This document shows, in pieces, positions 34,801 through 46,705 of a stretch of DNA of 64,000 nucleotides; within the stretch, counting starts at the first letter, position 1; every line of letters starts with the position of its first letter. The stretch lies in NCBI GenBank assembly GCA_030248225.1, contig JASANE010000458.1, positions 22,922 through 86,921 of the forward strand, in the 5' to 3' direction. The stretch comes from Trileptium ribeirensis. Its lineage: Eukaryota; Nematoda; Enoplea; Enoplida; Thoracostomopsidae. Under the pieces are notes generated by a model. It searched no databases. It saw only the letters and a program-made list of their open reading frames with translations, and was not told the origin of the DNA. The translations under genes were made by a program, and so were the position numbers.

Positions 34801-37064
34801 CATGACAGTAACCGCAAGCTAATTTATGTATTTTCGCTTACTACAATAGTCAAGTAAAAGTACAGACAAAACATATACGATCAACAATACTAGTCATTAC
34901 AGTTAGGTTTATCCTAGGTAATAGCAACCATTAATCGTTCCTTTGCTGTTGCGTACCTTTCGAGCAAACTGAGTAACTGCTACAGCAATTATTGTGATTG
35001 TTCAGTGGTTAAATAAACCAGAAAGCACCTGTATAGTCCCTTTGCTGAATAAGTGTTGGCCGAAATTTAAAGCCGTTTCGAAAAATATAGTTGCTGAAAA
35101 TGATACAGTACCTTGCAGCAACATGCGAGGATAGCGAATTTGACGTTCTGCAATCTGCTTCGAGCTGTATGGTTCGTTACTATCAGGTGATTGGGGTGCA
35201 TTTGAATTATAATTCTTCTGCTTTCACAGACAATGGCGCGGTTTTCCTGTGTAAAACTACCTTTTACAAGTTTGAAGTGCGCTGGGAGTTTGTGATGTAG
35301 CGATGTATTCGAATATTATGCATGTAAAATATTTTCTACATTCCCAATGACAACGACTATACAGCGATACGTTCATTCAGCTAACTTCAACTGCTAAACA
35401 CTTATCTACATATATCATTGACAAAGATCCGGTCATTGGCTTCGCGATCCTCACGGTCTGCTGATCAATGCATATCGGTTGTGATGATCTCATTGACGAA
35501 CATGTTCTGAAATACTTAATATTAAAATTCCAGTGCCCCAAATAATGTTCGCTTACACTTTTGTGATAAGGTTTGACTGTAAATTTTTCACCGGACTCGA
35601 AGTCAATGTAATGTAAGGGTTTAATGCAACTCAAGATTATCAAATTGGTAGACCGTGACCACGTAATAGATATATTGACAATGTATTTTATTGCGCATGT
35701 TCATTATTAACGATGTATTGGGTATTTGTACATTCACGTCCGAAATATCCAATTATTATCCTCGAGCTTATCCAATCCATCCGAGAGAAACTCGTAGCGA
35801 GTCGAGCGGAAATTCAGTTTTAACCTGAGCGGACTTTCTATTAAAATCTGCCCGAGCCAAGCCAGATAAAATTTGAGTCGTGCCGAGACGATTAGAGCCT
35901 TAAAAATTCGGAGAGTTCTTACTTATATATGAATGTTAGTTCCATCCCTGAACACTAATTTTTGTTTCTACAAATTGCACGCCTCTCACTTTCATTCAAC
36001 TTTTTATTTCGGAACTTTATCCTGCAAACTTTTGTGTTTAGTGATTTGCAGCTGGTTGCGACAAACGCGCCGAGCCAGTTTTTTCGGTAAACGAGCAATG
36101 CCGAGTCGAGCTTTTTGTTTGACCAAAAAGAAGCCTAGCCTTCCGCTGAAATTTATTAATCGACGGGAACCCAAGTGAGCTTAGATAAAATTTAAAACTA
36201 GTCAAGCTGAGAGAAACTTAAAATTACGGCTCGGTTTTATCTTCGTTGTATTACTGAAATTTTCAATCCTATACTGCGCCTATTAACTGACACTTCTAGC
36301 GTTCTATCTAATAAATTTATATATATTTCATTTTCAAATATATGAACATGCATTTAAAGAAGGTTTATGTGCTTTGTGGATATTTACATTAATAAAATTT
36401 ACTTTGTAGATATTTACATTAATAAAGAGAACATTTGGCAACGTATTTGAATGTTCAATGGTAATTTCCTTGTACAACTATTAGTGCTGTCTCTACCACA
36501 CAACGGGTAAATTGCATTATTTAAATCGATAAATGATGGATAACTCGTCTAATTAATTAGTTAAATAGTCAGCTGCGCACCATTTTAAGAAGAAAGGCTG
36601 GAAAGCGAAATATCTAGTGGATGAAAGAATGGGCAATAACTTTGAAAAACAATGTCTGTATGTGTAAATCTATTCGCTATGGAAAGTGCGAATTATACAA
36701 GGTTTTCCGCGACCTATGGAACATGTTAAATTTTGTTTTAGGGTCGTTTTAGGGTTTTATAATCGATATCGAATAGCAAACCCGTATCACCAAAATTACT
36801 GAAGTTCGTGTAGGTTCGCTAATAGAAGCTCGGAAAAATAAAATTCAAGTGATAGAAATTGTGCCTTGTGCTAGTATATTATTTTAGCAATTTTTAATGT
36901 ACATAAATTTGGTTCGCTAATGCCTAATAATTTGCGTTTGTATTATTTAATTTTCGCGTAGAACTGAATGCAAAAAGTGACGTCCCAAACAAATCAAACC
37001 TTTAATGAAAACCCTGATGTTCTCAAACAAAGCCCGATTAATTCAAATTCGACAAAATTTTGTT
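34801..37064. other. Interior of the hAT-like element
   Basis: AT-rich and unique within the arm. An 88-codon minus-strand frame (35377-35643, beginning MIILSCIKPLHYIDF) persists in the mirror copy at 62890-63159 with small changes. It has no motif I recognise, so it is not called a gene. Confidence 0.4.
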
Positions 37065-37740
37065 CTCAAATATGTCGGTAAATTGTCGGTAATGTCGACA
37101 AGAAAACTGTGCCGCGTAGCAGATGCGGATTCCTCAAAGTTATGTTTTGCTCCAATTTTTTGAGCCACAAACTATGTGTTGCAGATATATTAATTAGGAA
37201 CTGTCTTTTACAGCTTGCCATAAAAGATTTTTGTCTCTTACTAATGCCCGAAACAGACACAAATCCCTTACAGCCAGCTAAAACTGACTTAAATCTCTTT
37301 CACTTAGCCGTAACAGATTTTTGTCTCTTTCGTCTAGCTGCAAGAAACTATTGTCTCTTGGGACCAGCTATAAGAGACAAATGTCTCTTACAGCTGTTCG
37401 TTAGGTCTTGAAGTCTCTTACGGTTGGCTTTAAGAGTCTTTTGTCTTTAACAGCAATGCATTACAAACTAAAATCTGTTATAGCTGTCTTTAAGATATTT
37501 TTATCTCGTATGGCCGGTCGTTAAAGACTTTTATCTTTTGTGGCCGGATCAAAAAGACAAAAATCTCTTACAGACGGCTGTAAGAGATTAAAATATCTTA
37601 CAGTTGTCTGTAAGAGATTAAAATATCTTACAATTGACTATAAGAGACACAAGTGCCTTATAGCTATCTGTATGAGACTAAAATATTATACAGCCAGCCT
37701 TAAGAGATTTTTGTTTTTGCACGCGTTTTTCTGTGAAAGC
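37065..37740 (+). repeat. Array of about 32-bp dyad units, right block
   Basis: Inverted counterpart of 34045-34800, with the same TAAGAGAC...GTCTCTTA dyads. Confidence 0.8.
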
Positions 37741-37788
37741 TGCACTATTCGGTATTCGGTGAAATTAGGTATTCGGTCGTTCCCTAGT

Positions 37789-37885
37789 TTTTATTGCTTT
37801 TCTAATCGTTAATACAGTGATACCATTAGAAATTCTATCAGTAATCCTTTGAATTTAAGGTGTGTATTAAAAATGAAAGCTTTTA
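37789..37885 (+). repeat. 97-bp flanking direct repeat, right copy
   Basis: Second copy of the unit at 33176. It overlaps the TSD. Confidence 0.75.
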
Positions 37886-38620
37886 ATTATTCTGACTACT
37901 GCGCAGTATAGACAAAGACATAATAGTGTAGATTGTAAATAAACAGGATTTTGGGCTCCGCTAAGTGTTACCCTTCTATTTCTAAATTTATATTCACACT
38001 TCTGCGCTTTTGAATACAAATGTAAAATTTATTATTTTGAACTGTGACTGCAATTGCATCATTCGGCAATTTAACCCCGATGATTGTATATTTCAAATCG
38101 AAAAGGATGATTTTTTGAATTTGGACATCCTTAAATTAGCCCCAAAAATCACAAGAGCAGCAGACGAATATAGTACTTATTTTGTTTTGTGTTATATGAT
38201 CAGGTCAAAAATACCGTAGCTCAATTATGTACCTATCATAGAACTAGAAAATGTTTTGTAATCACAAACAATTCCTTCAATCGTGTAAACGTAGGATTTC
38301 AGTAATCGCTGTACGAATGCTTTTTATATAAATCATTTTACGTGCTTTCTGCATATATACAGGTGGTTTATTTATACATATGGTAATGGTATCAATCTAA
38401 GGTACATCTGTAACGCAAATTAATTGCTGTTAAGGTTTGTCGTGAATTCAGATATTTATATGCACAGTTAATCAACTTACCACTTGCATACGCTTGTTTC
38501 ACTGTAGGTACTCGCTTGGCCTCGTCAAAACCGTGATTACTAATCTCTGAATGTATGTTTAACTCATGCTACAATTATTATGTAATTAATGTTTGCTATA
38601 GTGTTAATTATATTTTTCAG
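37886..38620. other. Intron 2, 3' part
   Basis: AT-rich intron ending in a pyrimidine-rich acceptor at 38611-38620. No other feature is seen. A mirror copy lies at about 59911-60650. Confidence 0.5.
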
Positions 38621-39691
38621 GTGTGGTTTCAAAATCGTCGAGCAAAACAACGTAAAGAAAAACGTTACGTATCGTACGCTGCTTCAAACTCGTCGTCATC
38701 AATATTAGCAGCAACAGCAACACAAACAAACCCCAATGCAGAAAATCATAAAGAACCCAATAATTGTACCGATCAGGAAGTACCATACAACACAAAATCT
38801 CTTGGTTTCCAACAGCCACTTCCTTGGGCGTTACCATGCCTTGAAGAGTCAAACCGTTACGATTCCCGAACACTCTTCGACAAATACAGCAATACCTGCT
38901 CATATGATGAGGATAAGGAAATTTTCGACAAAAGCCTAAAGTCTCCGAGGATGGCGTCTAACCTATACGGTTATTCCAGTTGTGTGCCCAAAGCTACGGT
39001 TCCGAACGCTCAACAATATCCAGGCGACACATGGCGGCGAGGAGCTATTGAAGCTGGACATAACAGCCATAGTCGTAACTGCTGTAGTTATCATCCAAAC
39101 TGTGACTGCTGCCCGAAAACACTAGCTTCACTTACCATTAGTCAAAGTAATTCAGAATGTCTTTTACCCGATCCAGATGTAATACTTTCAACGCATCATA
39201 GCCAATTCGTAGCACAGTGCAACAAGATTTCACTGCAACCAACGCTGTCAGCCGGTAATGTCGGGTGTGCAGTGGAAGATAAAAACCGAAACATTAATCT
39301 CAAGAGGAGTCAATGCAGCAACGACGATGTCGATTATCACGACTCATCAACAAAAACGCCTTCTATAAAGCAACAGTGTTCTCAACAGAAACATTATCGA
39401 AAAATAGATATTGCTACGACTATATTGGAACAGCAGTTGAACTCGCAATTCAGCGCAAAACAACTTCGTGAAACGAATAGCGGTCAAGCCATTAAGTATC
39501 TTAAAAGGACCGAAAACAGAAAATCAGAAGAATCCCAATCATCTATTCTAGGCCCGTCATGGGATATTCCACTGGACAACAGGACCAGCTCAACAAAATC
39601 ATCGTATAGAAGAAACTGTTCGTCGACGACAATTGCGAATTTTTGTTCAATCAAAGAACTGACGGCAGATCAAACGTCAAATGTGACATGA
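38621..39691 (+). CDS. PRD-class homeobox gene, exon C (homeodomain residues 47-60 and long C-terminal tail)
   Basis: Seen: the acceptor TATTTTTCAG is followed by VWFQNRRAKQRKEKR and an open frame of 356 residues to the TGA at 39689-39691. W48, F49, Q50, N51 and R53 of the recognition helix are present; Q50 is the usual paired-like class residue. Residue 56, normally tryptophan in DRGX-like members, is glutamine. The tail is rich in Ser, Asn, Thr and Gln. It has a compact cysteine cluster NCCSYHPNCDCCPK (codons 39077-39118). No clear OAR motif was found. No canonical AATAAA was seen in the next 500 bp. An inverted, frameshifted copy of this exon lies at 58830-59910. Confidence 0.92.
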   Translation: MWFQNRRAKQRKEKRYVSYAASNSSSSILAATATQTNPNAENHKEPNNCTDQEVPYNTKSLGFQQPLPWALPCLEESNRYDSRTLFDKYSNTCSYDEDKEIFDKSLKSPRMASNLYGYSSCVPKATVPNAQQYPGDTWRRGAIEAGHNSHSRNCCSYHPNCDCCPKTLASLTISQSNSECLLPDPDVILSTHHSQFVAQCNKISLQPTLSAGNVGCAVEDKNRNINLKRSQCSNDDVDYHDSSTKTPSIKQQCSQQKHYRKIDIATTILEQQLNSQFSAKQLRETNSGQAIKYLKRTENRKSEESQSSILGPSWDIPLDNRTSSTKSSYRRNCSSTTIANFCSIKELTADQTSNVT

Positions 39692-40219
39692 GCTTACAGT
39701 TAATTTTGTGTAAAAATTATACACGTTCATTTTACTTTTTTCAACTTAATTTTAATGTACATTGTGGAAAGGTTAAATGAAATCTCGTTCATTCAGACAG
39801 TCATTTTTCTTTTAGTAAATAAGTAAGATTCTACACAGTTTGAGGCATGTTTCAATCAGTCTGAGTCAAAGCTGACTCATATTAAGATCAAAATTTTACA
39901 TACTCGCCGAGACTAACAAATTTTTTTGCTCAGCTGAACCAAAACTGCGCTCATTTGTACGAGTCAGAGGAAGCGACCGGCTGCCGATTGAAATATATTC
40001 TTCTCAAAGTTCTTAGAGTATTGTTGCGGCAGTCTTTAATGCATTGCAAAATATTTGTTGAAGCAGGTTCTTTTTAAGTTTGGCGCTTCTCTATATACTT
40101 TAGATTTAACTTTATAAACCTAACTTCAGAAATTTTTTTTGAGCATTTTGTCTCAAAAAATAAGTTTTAAATACTAGACATAGACAAGTGCAACAATCAT
40201 GCGTTCGCTTCGCAAGCAT

Positions 40220-40611
40220 ATATGTAAAATATGTTTCCTAGGCCCAGGACCATGCCTCGGAGCCCCATTCTCAAACCGTGATCTAGGTCGCACTCACCGG
40301 ACGATCCAACTATTCACAAGGCTAGGGACCCGGAAGCGCCGCACAACTCCCCCTGGCATCGCACTTTTTCCACCCCCTCCATAGGCGCCCCCCCACGCGC
40401 CGCACCTCCCCGCCACCAGGTGCCACACATCTCCTTCCTCCAACGAAGCGCGTGAAAATCTTTTGCACTACCAGAAAATTTAGGGCGAAGTGAGTGACGA
40501 TTTACGAGGTAACATTGGGGAACCTGGAAAATATTTTTGTTACTTACTGAGCCTTTTCCCGCTGAGAGCATCTATCACCCTCAGCAGACTGAACTTGCGC
40601 GCCTATGCATG
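40220..40611. other. GC-rich block downstream of the homeobox gene
   Basis: A C-rich segment (CCCCCTCC, GGCGCCCCCCC) contrasts with AT-rich surroundings. It is mirrored at 57902-58300. No coding signature, although both copies keep a short open frame beginning MRSLRKHICKICFL. Confidence 0.4.
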
Positions 40612-40882
40612 TAGGGGCATCCCACTTCACCCGCCTTTGGTAATATCAGAAAGTATTTCATAAATTACCTGGCACAAACAGGCACACGGGATGGATCTTA
40701 AATCTGGGGGCAAGCTAAGATAAAACATATGGCGTCCAGCATGACGCGGCGTATTTTAACCATATTCCCGTCAAGTTTCGGGGGAGGTAAACCCCAAACT
40801 TTTGCATAAACATATGCAGTATCTTGTCGCGTAGTTGGATGTTTCCTGTAATGGGATGACTACAAATGGGATGACGCCACTG
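40612..40882. mobile_element. Short hAT-like MITE candidate
   Basis: The mirror copy (57632-57901) shows the ends best: CAGTGGCGTCATCCCA on one side and, in reverse complement, CAGGGGCGTCCCAC on the other. This is a CAG-GGCGTC-type hAT terminus. No target duplication is visible, and it abuts the 97-bp array. Confidence 0.45.
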
Positions 40883-40919
40883 ACCATCCTATTTTTTTTT
40901 GGAAAAAATTGAGTTGCCC

Positions 40920-42571
40920 AGCATGTTTATAGTAGTTCTAAAAAAGTTAGTTTCTGTTCGCGAATATTAACTTTGTTTGCGAACAGATTATTGTCGGTGT
41001 TGAATCAACTAGAGGCTGCATGTTTATAGTAGTTCTAAAAAAGTTAGTTTCTGTTCGCGAATATTAACTTTGTTTGCGAACAAATTATTGTCGGTGTTGA
41101 ATCAACTAGAGGCTGCATGTTTATAGTAGTTCTAAAAAAGCTAGTTTCTGTTCGCGAATATTAACTTTGTTTGCGAACAAATTATTGTCGGTATTGAATC
41201 AACTAGAGGCTGCATGTTTATAGTAGTTCTAAAAAAGCTAGTTTCTGTTCGCGAATATTAACTTTGTTTGCGAACAAATTATTGTCGGTGTTGAATCAAC
41301 TAGAGGCTGCATGTTTATAGTAGTTCTAAAAAAGTTAGTTTCTGTTCGCGAATATTAACTTTGTTTGCGAACAGATTATTGTCGGTGTTGAATCAACTAG
41401 AGGCTTCATGTTTATAGTAGTTCTAAAAAAGCTAGTTTCTGTTCGCGAATATTAACTTTGTTTGCGAACAAATTATTGTCGGTATTGAATCAACTAGAGG
41501 CTGCATGTTTATAGTAGTTCTAAAAAAGCTAGTTTCTGTTCGCGAATATTAACTTTGTTTGCGAACAAATTATTGTCGGTGTTGAATCAACTAGAGGCTG
41601 CATGTTTATAGTAGTTCTAAAAAAGCTAGTTTCTGTTCGCGAATATTAACTTTGTTTGCGAACAAATTATTGTCGGTGTTGAATCAACTAGAAGCTGCAT
41701 GTTTATAGTAGTTTTAAAAAAGCTAGTTTCTGTTCGCGAATATTAACTTTGTTTGCGAACAAATTATTGTCGGTGTTGAATCAACTAGAGGCTGCATGTT
41801 TATAGTAGTTCTAAAAAATCTAGTTTCTGTTCGCGAATATTAACTTTGTTTACGAACAAATTATTGTCGGTGTTGAATCAACTAGAGGCTGCATGTTTAT
41901 AGTAGTTCTAAAAAAGCTAGTTTCTGTTCGCGAATATTAACTTTGTTTGCGAACAAATTATTGTCGGTATTGAATCAACTAGAGGCTGCATGTTTATAGT
42001 AGTTCTAAAAAAGCTAGTTTCTGTTCGCGAATATTAACTTTGTTTGCGAACAAATTATTGTCGGTGTTGAATCAACTAGAGGCTGCATGTTTATAGTAGT
42101 TCTAAAAAAGCTAGTTTCTGTTCGCGAATATTAACTTTGTTTGCGAACAAATTATTGTCGGTGTTGAATCAACTAGAAGCTGCATGTTTATAGTAGTTTT
42201 AAAAAAGCTAGTTTCTGTTCGCGAATATTAACTTTGTTTGCGAACAAATTATTGTCGGTGTTGAATCAACTAGAGGCTGCATGTTTATAGTAGTTCTAAA
42301 AAATCTAGTTTCTGTTCGCGAATATTAACTTTGTTTGCGAACAAATTATTGTCGGTGTTGAATCAACTAGAGGCTACATGTTTATAGTAGTTCTAAAAAA
42401 GCTAGTTTCTGTTCGCGAATATTAACTTCGTTTGCGAACAAATTATTGTCGGTGTTGAATCAACTAGAGGCTGCATGTTTATAGTAGTTCTAAAAAAGCT
42501 AGTTTCTGTTCCCGACTATTAACTTTGTTTGCGAACAAATTATTGTCGGTGTTGAATCAACTAGAGGCTGC
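40920..42571 (+). repeat. 97-bp satellite, 17 copies, with a 5-unit higher-order repeat
   Basis: Each unit begins GCATGTTTATAGTAGTTCTA and holds a stem GTTCGCGAA...TTTGCGAAC around TATTAACTTTG. Variants recur with a 485-bp period: GGTATTG in units 6 and 11, AGAAGCTGC in 8 and 13, GTTTTAAAA in 9 and 14, AAATCTAG in 10 and 15. Units 6-10 were therefore duplicated as a block. Confidence 0.93.
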
Positions 42572-44183
42572 GCTAGGGCCGTTGGGTTTAGCGCCATTGC
42601 TTTTAATTATTTACTAGCCAGATCAAACCATGACTAACATTTTAGATCAAACGAAACAGATAAGTAATAAACACAATTATAGATATCAATTATTCATGGC
42701 TGAACTTTAAGCAAATCGAAGTGTTCTTTTCAAAGATACAGACGATAGCAGTGAGCTTTCTGGTCATGAAAATATATACACTCCCTATTCCATAGCTATA
42801 CCCAAATGTTGCGATGAATTCAACAATATCCGCTTATCATGAAATCCACATATGCATTTAAGAAACGTGATATATTCAATAGTACCAACCATTCCAAATC
42901 CATACATTTTACGACAACGAAACATACACAAATCTTGGTCAACAATATTGTTTTAGCAATCTATGCCGTAGTATGGATGAGATTAAGAAAATATCGACTA
43001 TATAATATGCAACCTATAGATACACTTACATTCAAAATTTAAATTAAACACTGTCCGTTATAATCAAGTTTAAAAACAGCAATATCTACGCGATTTTGAC
43101 ACAAAATTGATAGTTATTGCTTTCTTATTTTGTTGCAACAGGGTAATCGGATAGATGTCAGACCTGCAGTTGCAATAGCACAGGGCCTCCTGTACTGTGA
43201 CATTTTTTCTAACATCATTTTAGCGGTTAACATGTTACCGGCGGAAACAACAAAATTCGACGTGATTTTGGTTTAAAGTGAGATTTATTTTATCCCACCT
43301 CTTGGAAAGGAACACATACAGAGCACTGCTTGTACCACTATGTGCTGATGGTTAACTGCAATCAATGACAAAAATTATGTCTTACCGTCCGTTAATTAGC
43401 TATAGCTGTTGTAACAAAACCTTGGTTTAGTTTATCCTAACAACGTAACCCAGCAACAAGATGATTTATCTTTAGCACAAAAATTTGCTACAATTGGCTT
43501 CTAATTTAGCACGTTTTATGACGGTATGTCTTGCTCGGAGTAGTATCTGTCGCAACATGTTAATGATTCCTAGGTGACGGATACCCTTGACTACAACTCG
43601 GAACTACTTTTGGATATTTCCGTCTTTGATTTCAGGAACTAGAGGGCATAACTACTTTTGCCGAATAAATGTTTGGTATTCACCGGGTAAGCCCAACGGC
43701 AATAATGGTTTTGCTCGTGAAATCTAAATAGTGGCACCCTTTCGTCTGTGATGTCAGAAATACATTAAATTTGTTCGCGAAAAGAGAGTAATGCTAGTTT
43801 AACGATGTGAAATGTTACTGAATTGCCATTACGTGATTGCAAATCGCTATCGATTCTAATGAATTTCCTGTTTGTTCCGTAACAATGGAAGAGAATTCTG
43901 CATTGCGCATTGCAAATTAGATAGGTTAGTGTGGTCATGTTATGTTTAGTAGCGCCCAACATCGATAGTAGTTATAGTCACCTTTTCCGGAGCTTGTGTT
44001 TGAAACACCGGAGACTATATCCTGCTTAGCACCATACCTTATGCTAAGAAAATCGACTCAATGCTACTTCGCTTTCATAGCTCAATGTACAGTGCATTTA
44101 GTTAATATAACCTTCTGTCTCGTAACGTCATGTTCTGATGTAAATACTTTAATACAAATCAAGATAGGTATTTCATCAAAAAT
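42572..44183. other. No gene; mirrored arm sequence
   Basis: AT-rich sequence with a 67-codon frame (42839) and others that show no motif. The mirror is about 54320-55934. Confidence 0.4.
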
Positions 44184-44757
44184 GTTGAAGGTCCGTTCAC
44201 TTCGGGGTAGTAAATGATCAGCGTGGCTGAGGTCCTCAGGGTGGGATAATTTTTGTTGAAATTTTCTCAAACTCAAATTTTTTCTCAATTTTACCAGAAA
44301 TTTTCCCCGTTTTTGCCGAATTGGGAAATTTTTATAATTTTCTCTGTTTATACCGAGTTTTGACACAATCGCTGTCCAACTTCACCCTATTTTTCTAGTT
44401 TGTGCTATAATTTCCTGAAGCGACGACAACGTGGGTAGACCGTGGGGCAGGGTGCAGATCCTTAAATTGGGTAACTATTGTTGAAGGTCCGGTCACTTAG
44501 GGGCAGTAAATGATCAGCGTGGCTGAGGTCCTCAGGGTGGGATAATTTTTGTTGAAATTTTCTCAAACTCAAATTTTTTCTCAATTTTACAAAAAACTTT
44601 CTCCATTTTTTGCCGACTTGCGAAATTTTTTTTCGAATTTTCTCTGTTTCTACCGATTTTTGCCACAATCTCTGTCCAATTTCACCCTATTTTTCTAGTT
44701 TTCTGCAACGTGGGTAGACGGTGGGGGAGGGTGCAGATCCTTCAATTGGGTAACTAT
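44184..44757 (+). repeat. About 297-bp tandem repeat, two copies
   Basis: TTGAAGGTCCGKTCACTTMGG starts at 44184 and 44481. Both copies share GTGGCTGAGGTCCTCAGGGT, T-rich text and a GTGCAGATCCTT end. Mirrored at about 53740-54308. Confidence 0.85.
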
Positions 44758-45059
44758 GGTTTGTGTGGTATCCGACTGTTGTGTAAACGTCTCCTCCGAC
44801 AAATCTACGCCTATGCATCTCATGTTTTCAAATGTCACGATAGTTGAGCCCTTGCCTACTGAGTCACTTCTTAAATATAGAAATACAAACTAATAATGTG
44901 TCGTTCTTACCACGATGTAAAATAATACAGTTTAGTAAATAAATAAACACAATGCCACAAGTTTTAATACGACTATGACAAAGCATCAAATATCATGAAA
45001 CCAACCGAATTTCAAAACTTAACGCATTAATGTCATACATGGGCGACCTCCGAAGTCTC

Positions 45060-45460
45060 ACGGTGATAGCAAGTACTCCGTGAAGAGAGCAGAGGTCGTC
45101 CCTAGGGCTAATCATCCGGTCAGCGGTGAGAGTATCTCATTAAGTGTGATAAATTTTTACAATTTTTTGACCTCAAAATTGGTTAAAATTTACCTTCGAT
45201 ATGTCAATTACGCCCATTTTTAGCCAATTTTCCCCAAATTCGCCGCATTTGCCCCGATTTTTGAAAAAACCACACCGCGGGGGGGGGGGCCGAGCTGGGG
45301 AAGGGACGGCGTAGAGGTGGAGGGGGATTGCCAATCCTCCACCCATCAGGTTACGTTGCGGTGGGGAGTCGGTAAGGTCAAGTGGGGTAGGGGGCCCGAG
45401 CCTCAACAAGGTAATCCCCCTCCCGCCATGAGCAGATATGCCTCACCTGCTAAAGTGTTG
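45060..45460. repeat. Interspersed repeat of the T-rich/GC-rich type
   Basis: A T-rich core (AATTTTTACAATTTTTTG, CCCATTTTTAGCCAATTTTC) is followed by a GC-rich tail (GGGGAGTCGGTAAGGTCAAG). The same layout occurs at 44184, 48190-48520 and 48700-48900, so these are likely members of one family. Confidence 0.5.
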
Positions 45461-45657
45461 ATATCGAATCATTGTTATGTTAAGGAATTATGTACTGCAC
45501 TGTAAACATAACTTTTCAAAAAATAATTTATCCGTCGCCATGTCATGAGCTTGTTGGTTAAACATGTGATGTACTATAAATTTTGCTTAATCGAGCAGTA
45601 GTCTACATTTCGGTCAAAAAATTAAGTTTAATACATGAAAACAGTTTAATAAACATA

Positions 45658-46045
45658 ATGAGACATTCAAGGTAACGTGTGTCACACCATGCTCCCACAG
45701 TCAGCCGCGACTATAGTCAATATTCCGTTAGTTTCACAGTTGACACTCAACGCACAATGACAAAGTGTCACAGCGGACAATATTTATCTCCTGTAGTCGA
45801 CAGCGACTACATAAGAATTGTCTAAGAGTACCATGCAGGAGTCCGTTTTGCTCTAGCTCAGTATTAAACGAGATTTATCATTAGCCACTAGTGACTACAG
45901 GCAATACATTCAATTGTCCGCTGCGACACTCTGTCTTTGTCTATTGAGTGTCAACTGTGACACGAACGGATTATTGGCTATAGTCGTGGCTGGCTGTGGA
46001 ACAATGGTGTGACACGCTGCACATATGTTATCTTTAATGTCTCAT
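45658..46045. mobile_element. Foldback element, about 390 bp
   Basis: Inverted ends of about 150 bp: ATGAGACATTCAAGGTAAC ... GTGTCACACCAT on the left, and ATGAGACATTAAAGATAAC ... GTGTCACACCAT in reverse complement on the right. They continue through CAGTTGACACTCAA and GCGGACAAT. The loop is near 45850. No coding sequence. Confidence 0.75.
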
Positions 46046-46619
46046 GATTTAGGGTGAATTTCTTACGGCTTTGATGTACATGTTGCCCTGTTGAAGCTCC
46101 TGATTTTGCGGTTAGATTGATGAAACTCAGCTGACACAATAGTTCATAATTTGCGCTGGTTTTATTTAAGGATAGTCGGCGTTAAACGGTTAGTCGACCA
46201 ATAGGGTAAATTTTGAAACAACCTTTGGAAGACCAAATCTTACGTTCCATTGAATGTTTGACAAACTCAAGATAATGCTATGGATCAAATCTCGAGACCG
46301 GACTGTACGATTGAAAACGGCAGCCACGTACCACAACATACGACAAACTGAGTAAATACAACGTTTCGCAAAGTACAGTAGGTCCATTTGGACCTAATGG
46401 ATATAAAAGAATAAAATTGTTCTGACCTAGTAGTTGCGAATATAATTCATAAATGAGATAAATAAAATGATGTACGCATTGGTAAAAATGACTTAAACTT
46501 TCATTGCCACAGGTGCCCGATCGGAGAGACCCGGCGCATATTGTATTGTGTTATGTTAGCAGGTTTTGTCACGTGGTGTATATTTGCACGTGCGTTGTGA
46601 TTCCCGTTCCGTAAGGAAC

Positions 46620-46705
46620 TCATGAACAGCTCCCTGATAACTCAGTAGTTCTCGCATATACACGACTTTTACCCGTACGTCCTGGGCTCAATTCAAGGTG
46701 CCGAC
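46620..46705 (+). other. tRNA-like block with Pol III A and B boxes (SINE head or tRNA pseudogene)
   Basis: An A-box-like TAACTCAGTAG and a B-box-like GGCTCAATTC lie about 45 bp apart, the spacing found in tRNAs. The T stem pairs poorly, so it is not called a tRNA gene. It is mirrored at about 51805-51890, where the B box reads GGCTCAATTCG. Confidence 0.4.

Larger units (their letters stand above)
33273..37786. mobile_element. hAT-like non-autonomous element, 4.5 kb, in intron 2
   Basis: Termini are TAGGGAATGACCGAATA (left) and, in reverse complement, TAGGGAACGACCGAATA (right). Perfect 8-bp duplications GTTTTTAT flank it at 33265-33272 and 37787-37794. Such termini plus 8-bp TSDs are typical of hAT elements. 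Inside the left end a 26-bp unit (ATTCGGTATTCGGCCGAATA plus GTAGGT) is repeated three times. Two inverted arrays of short dyads (34045-34800, 37065-37740) lie further in. No transposase is recognisable. Confidence 0.75.

Noticed and set aside
34477..34803. Leu/Cys-rich open frames here and at 37109-37411 and 63131-63658
   Set aside because: The repeating residues (FCLLQM, DFCLFRL) are translations of the 32-bp dyad array.
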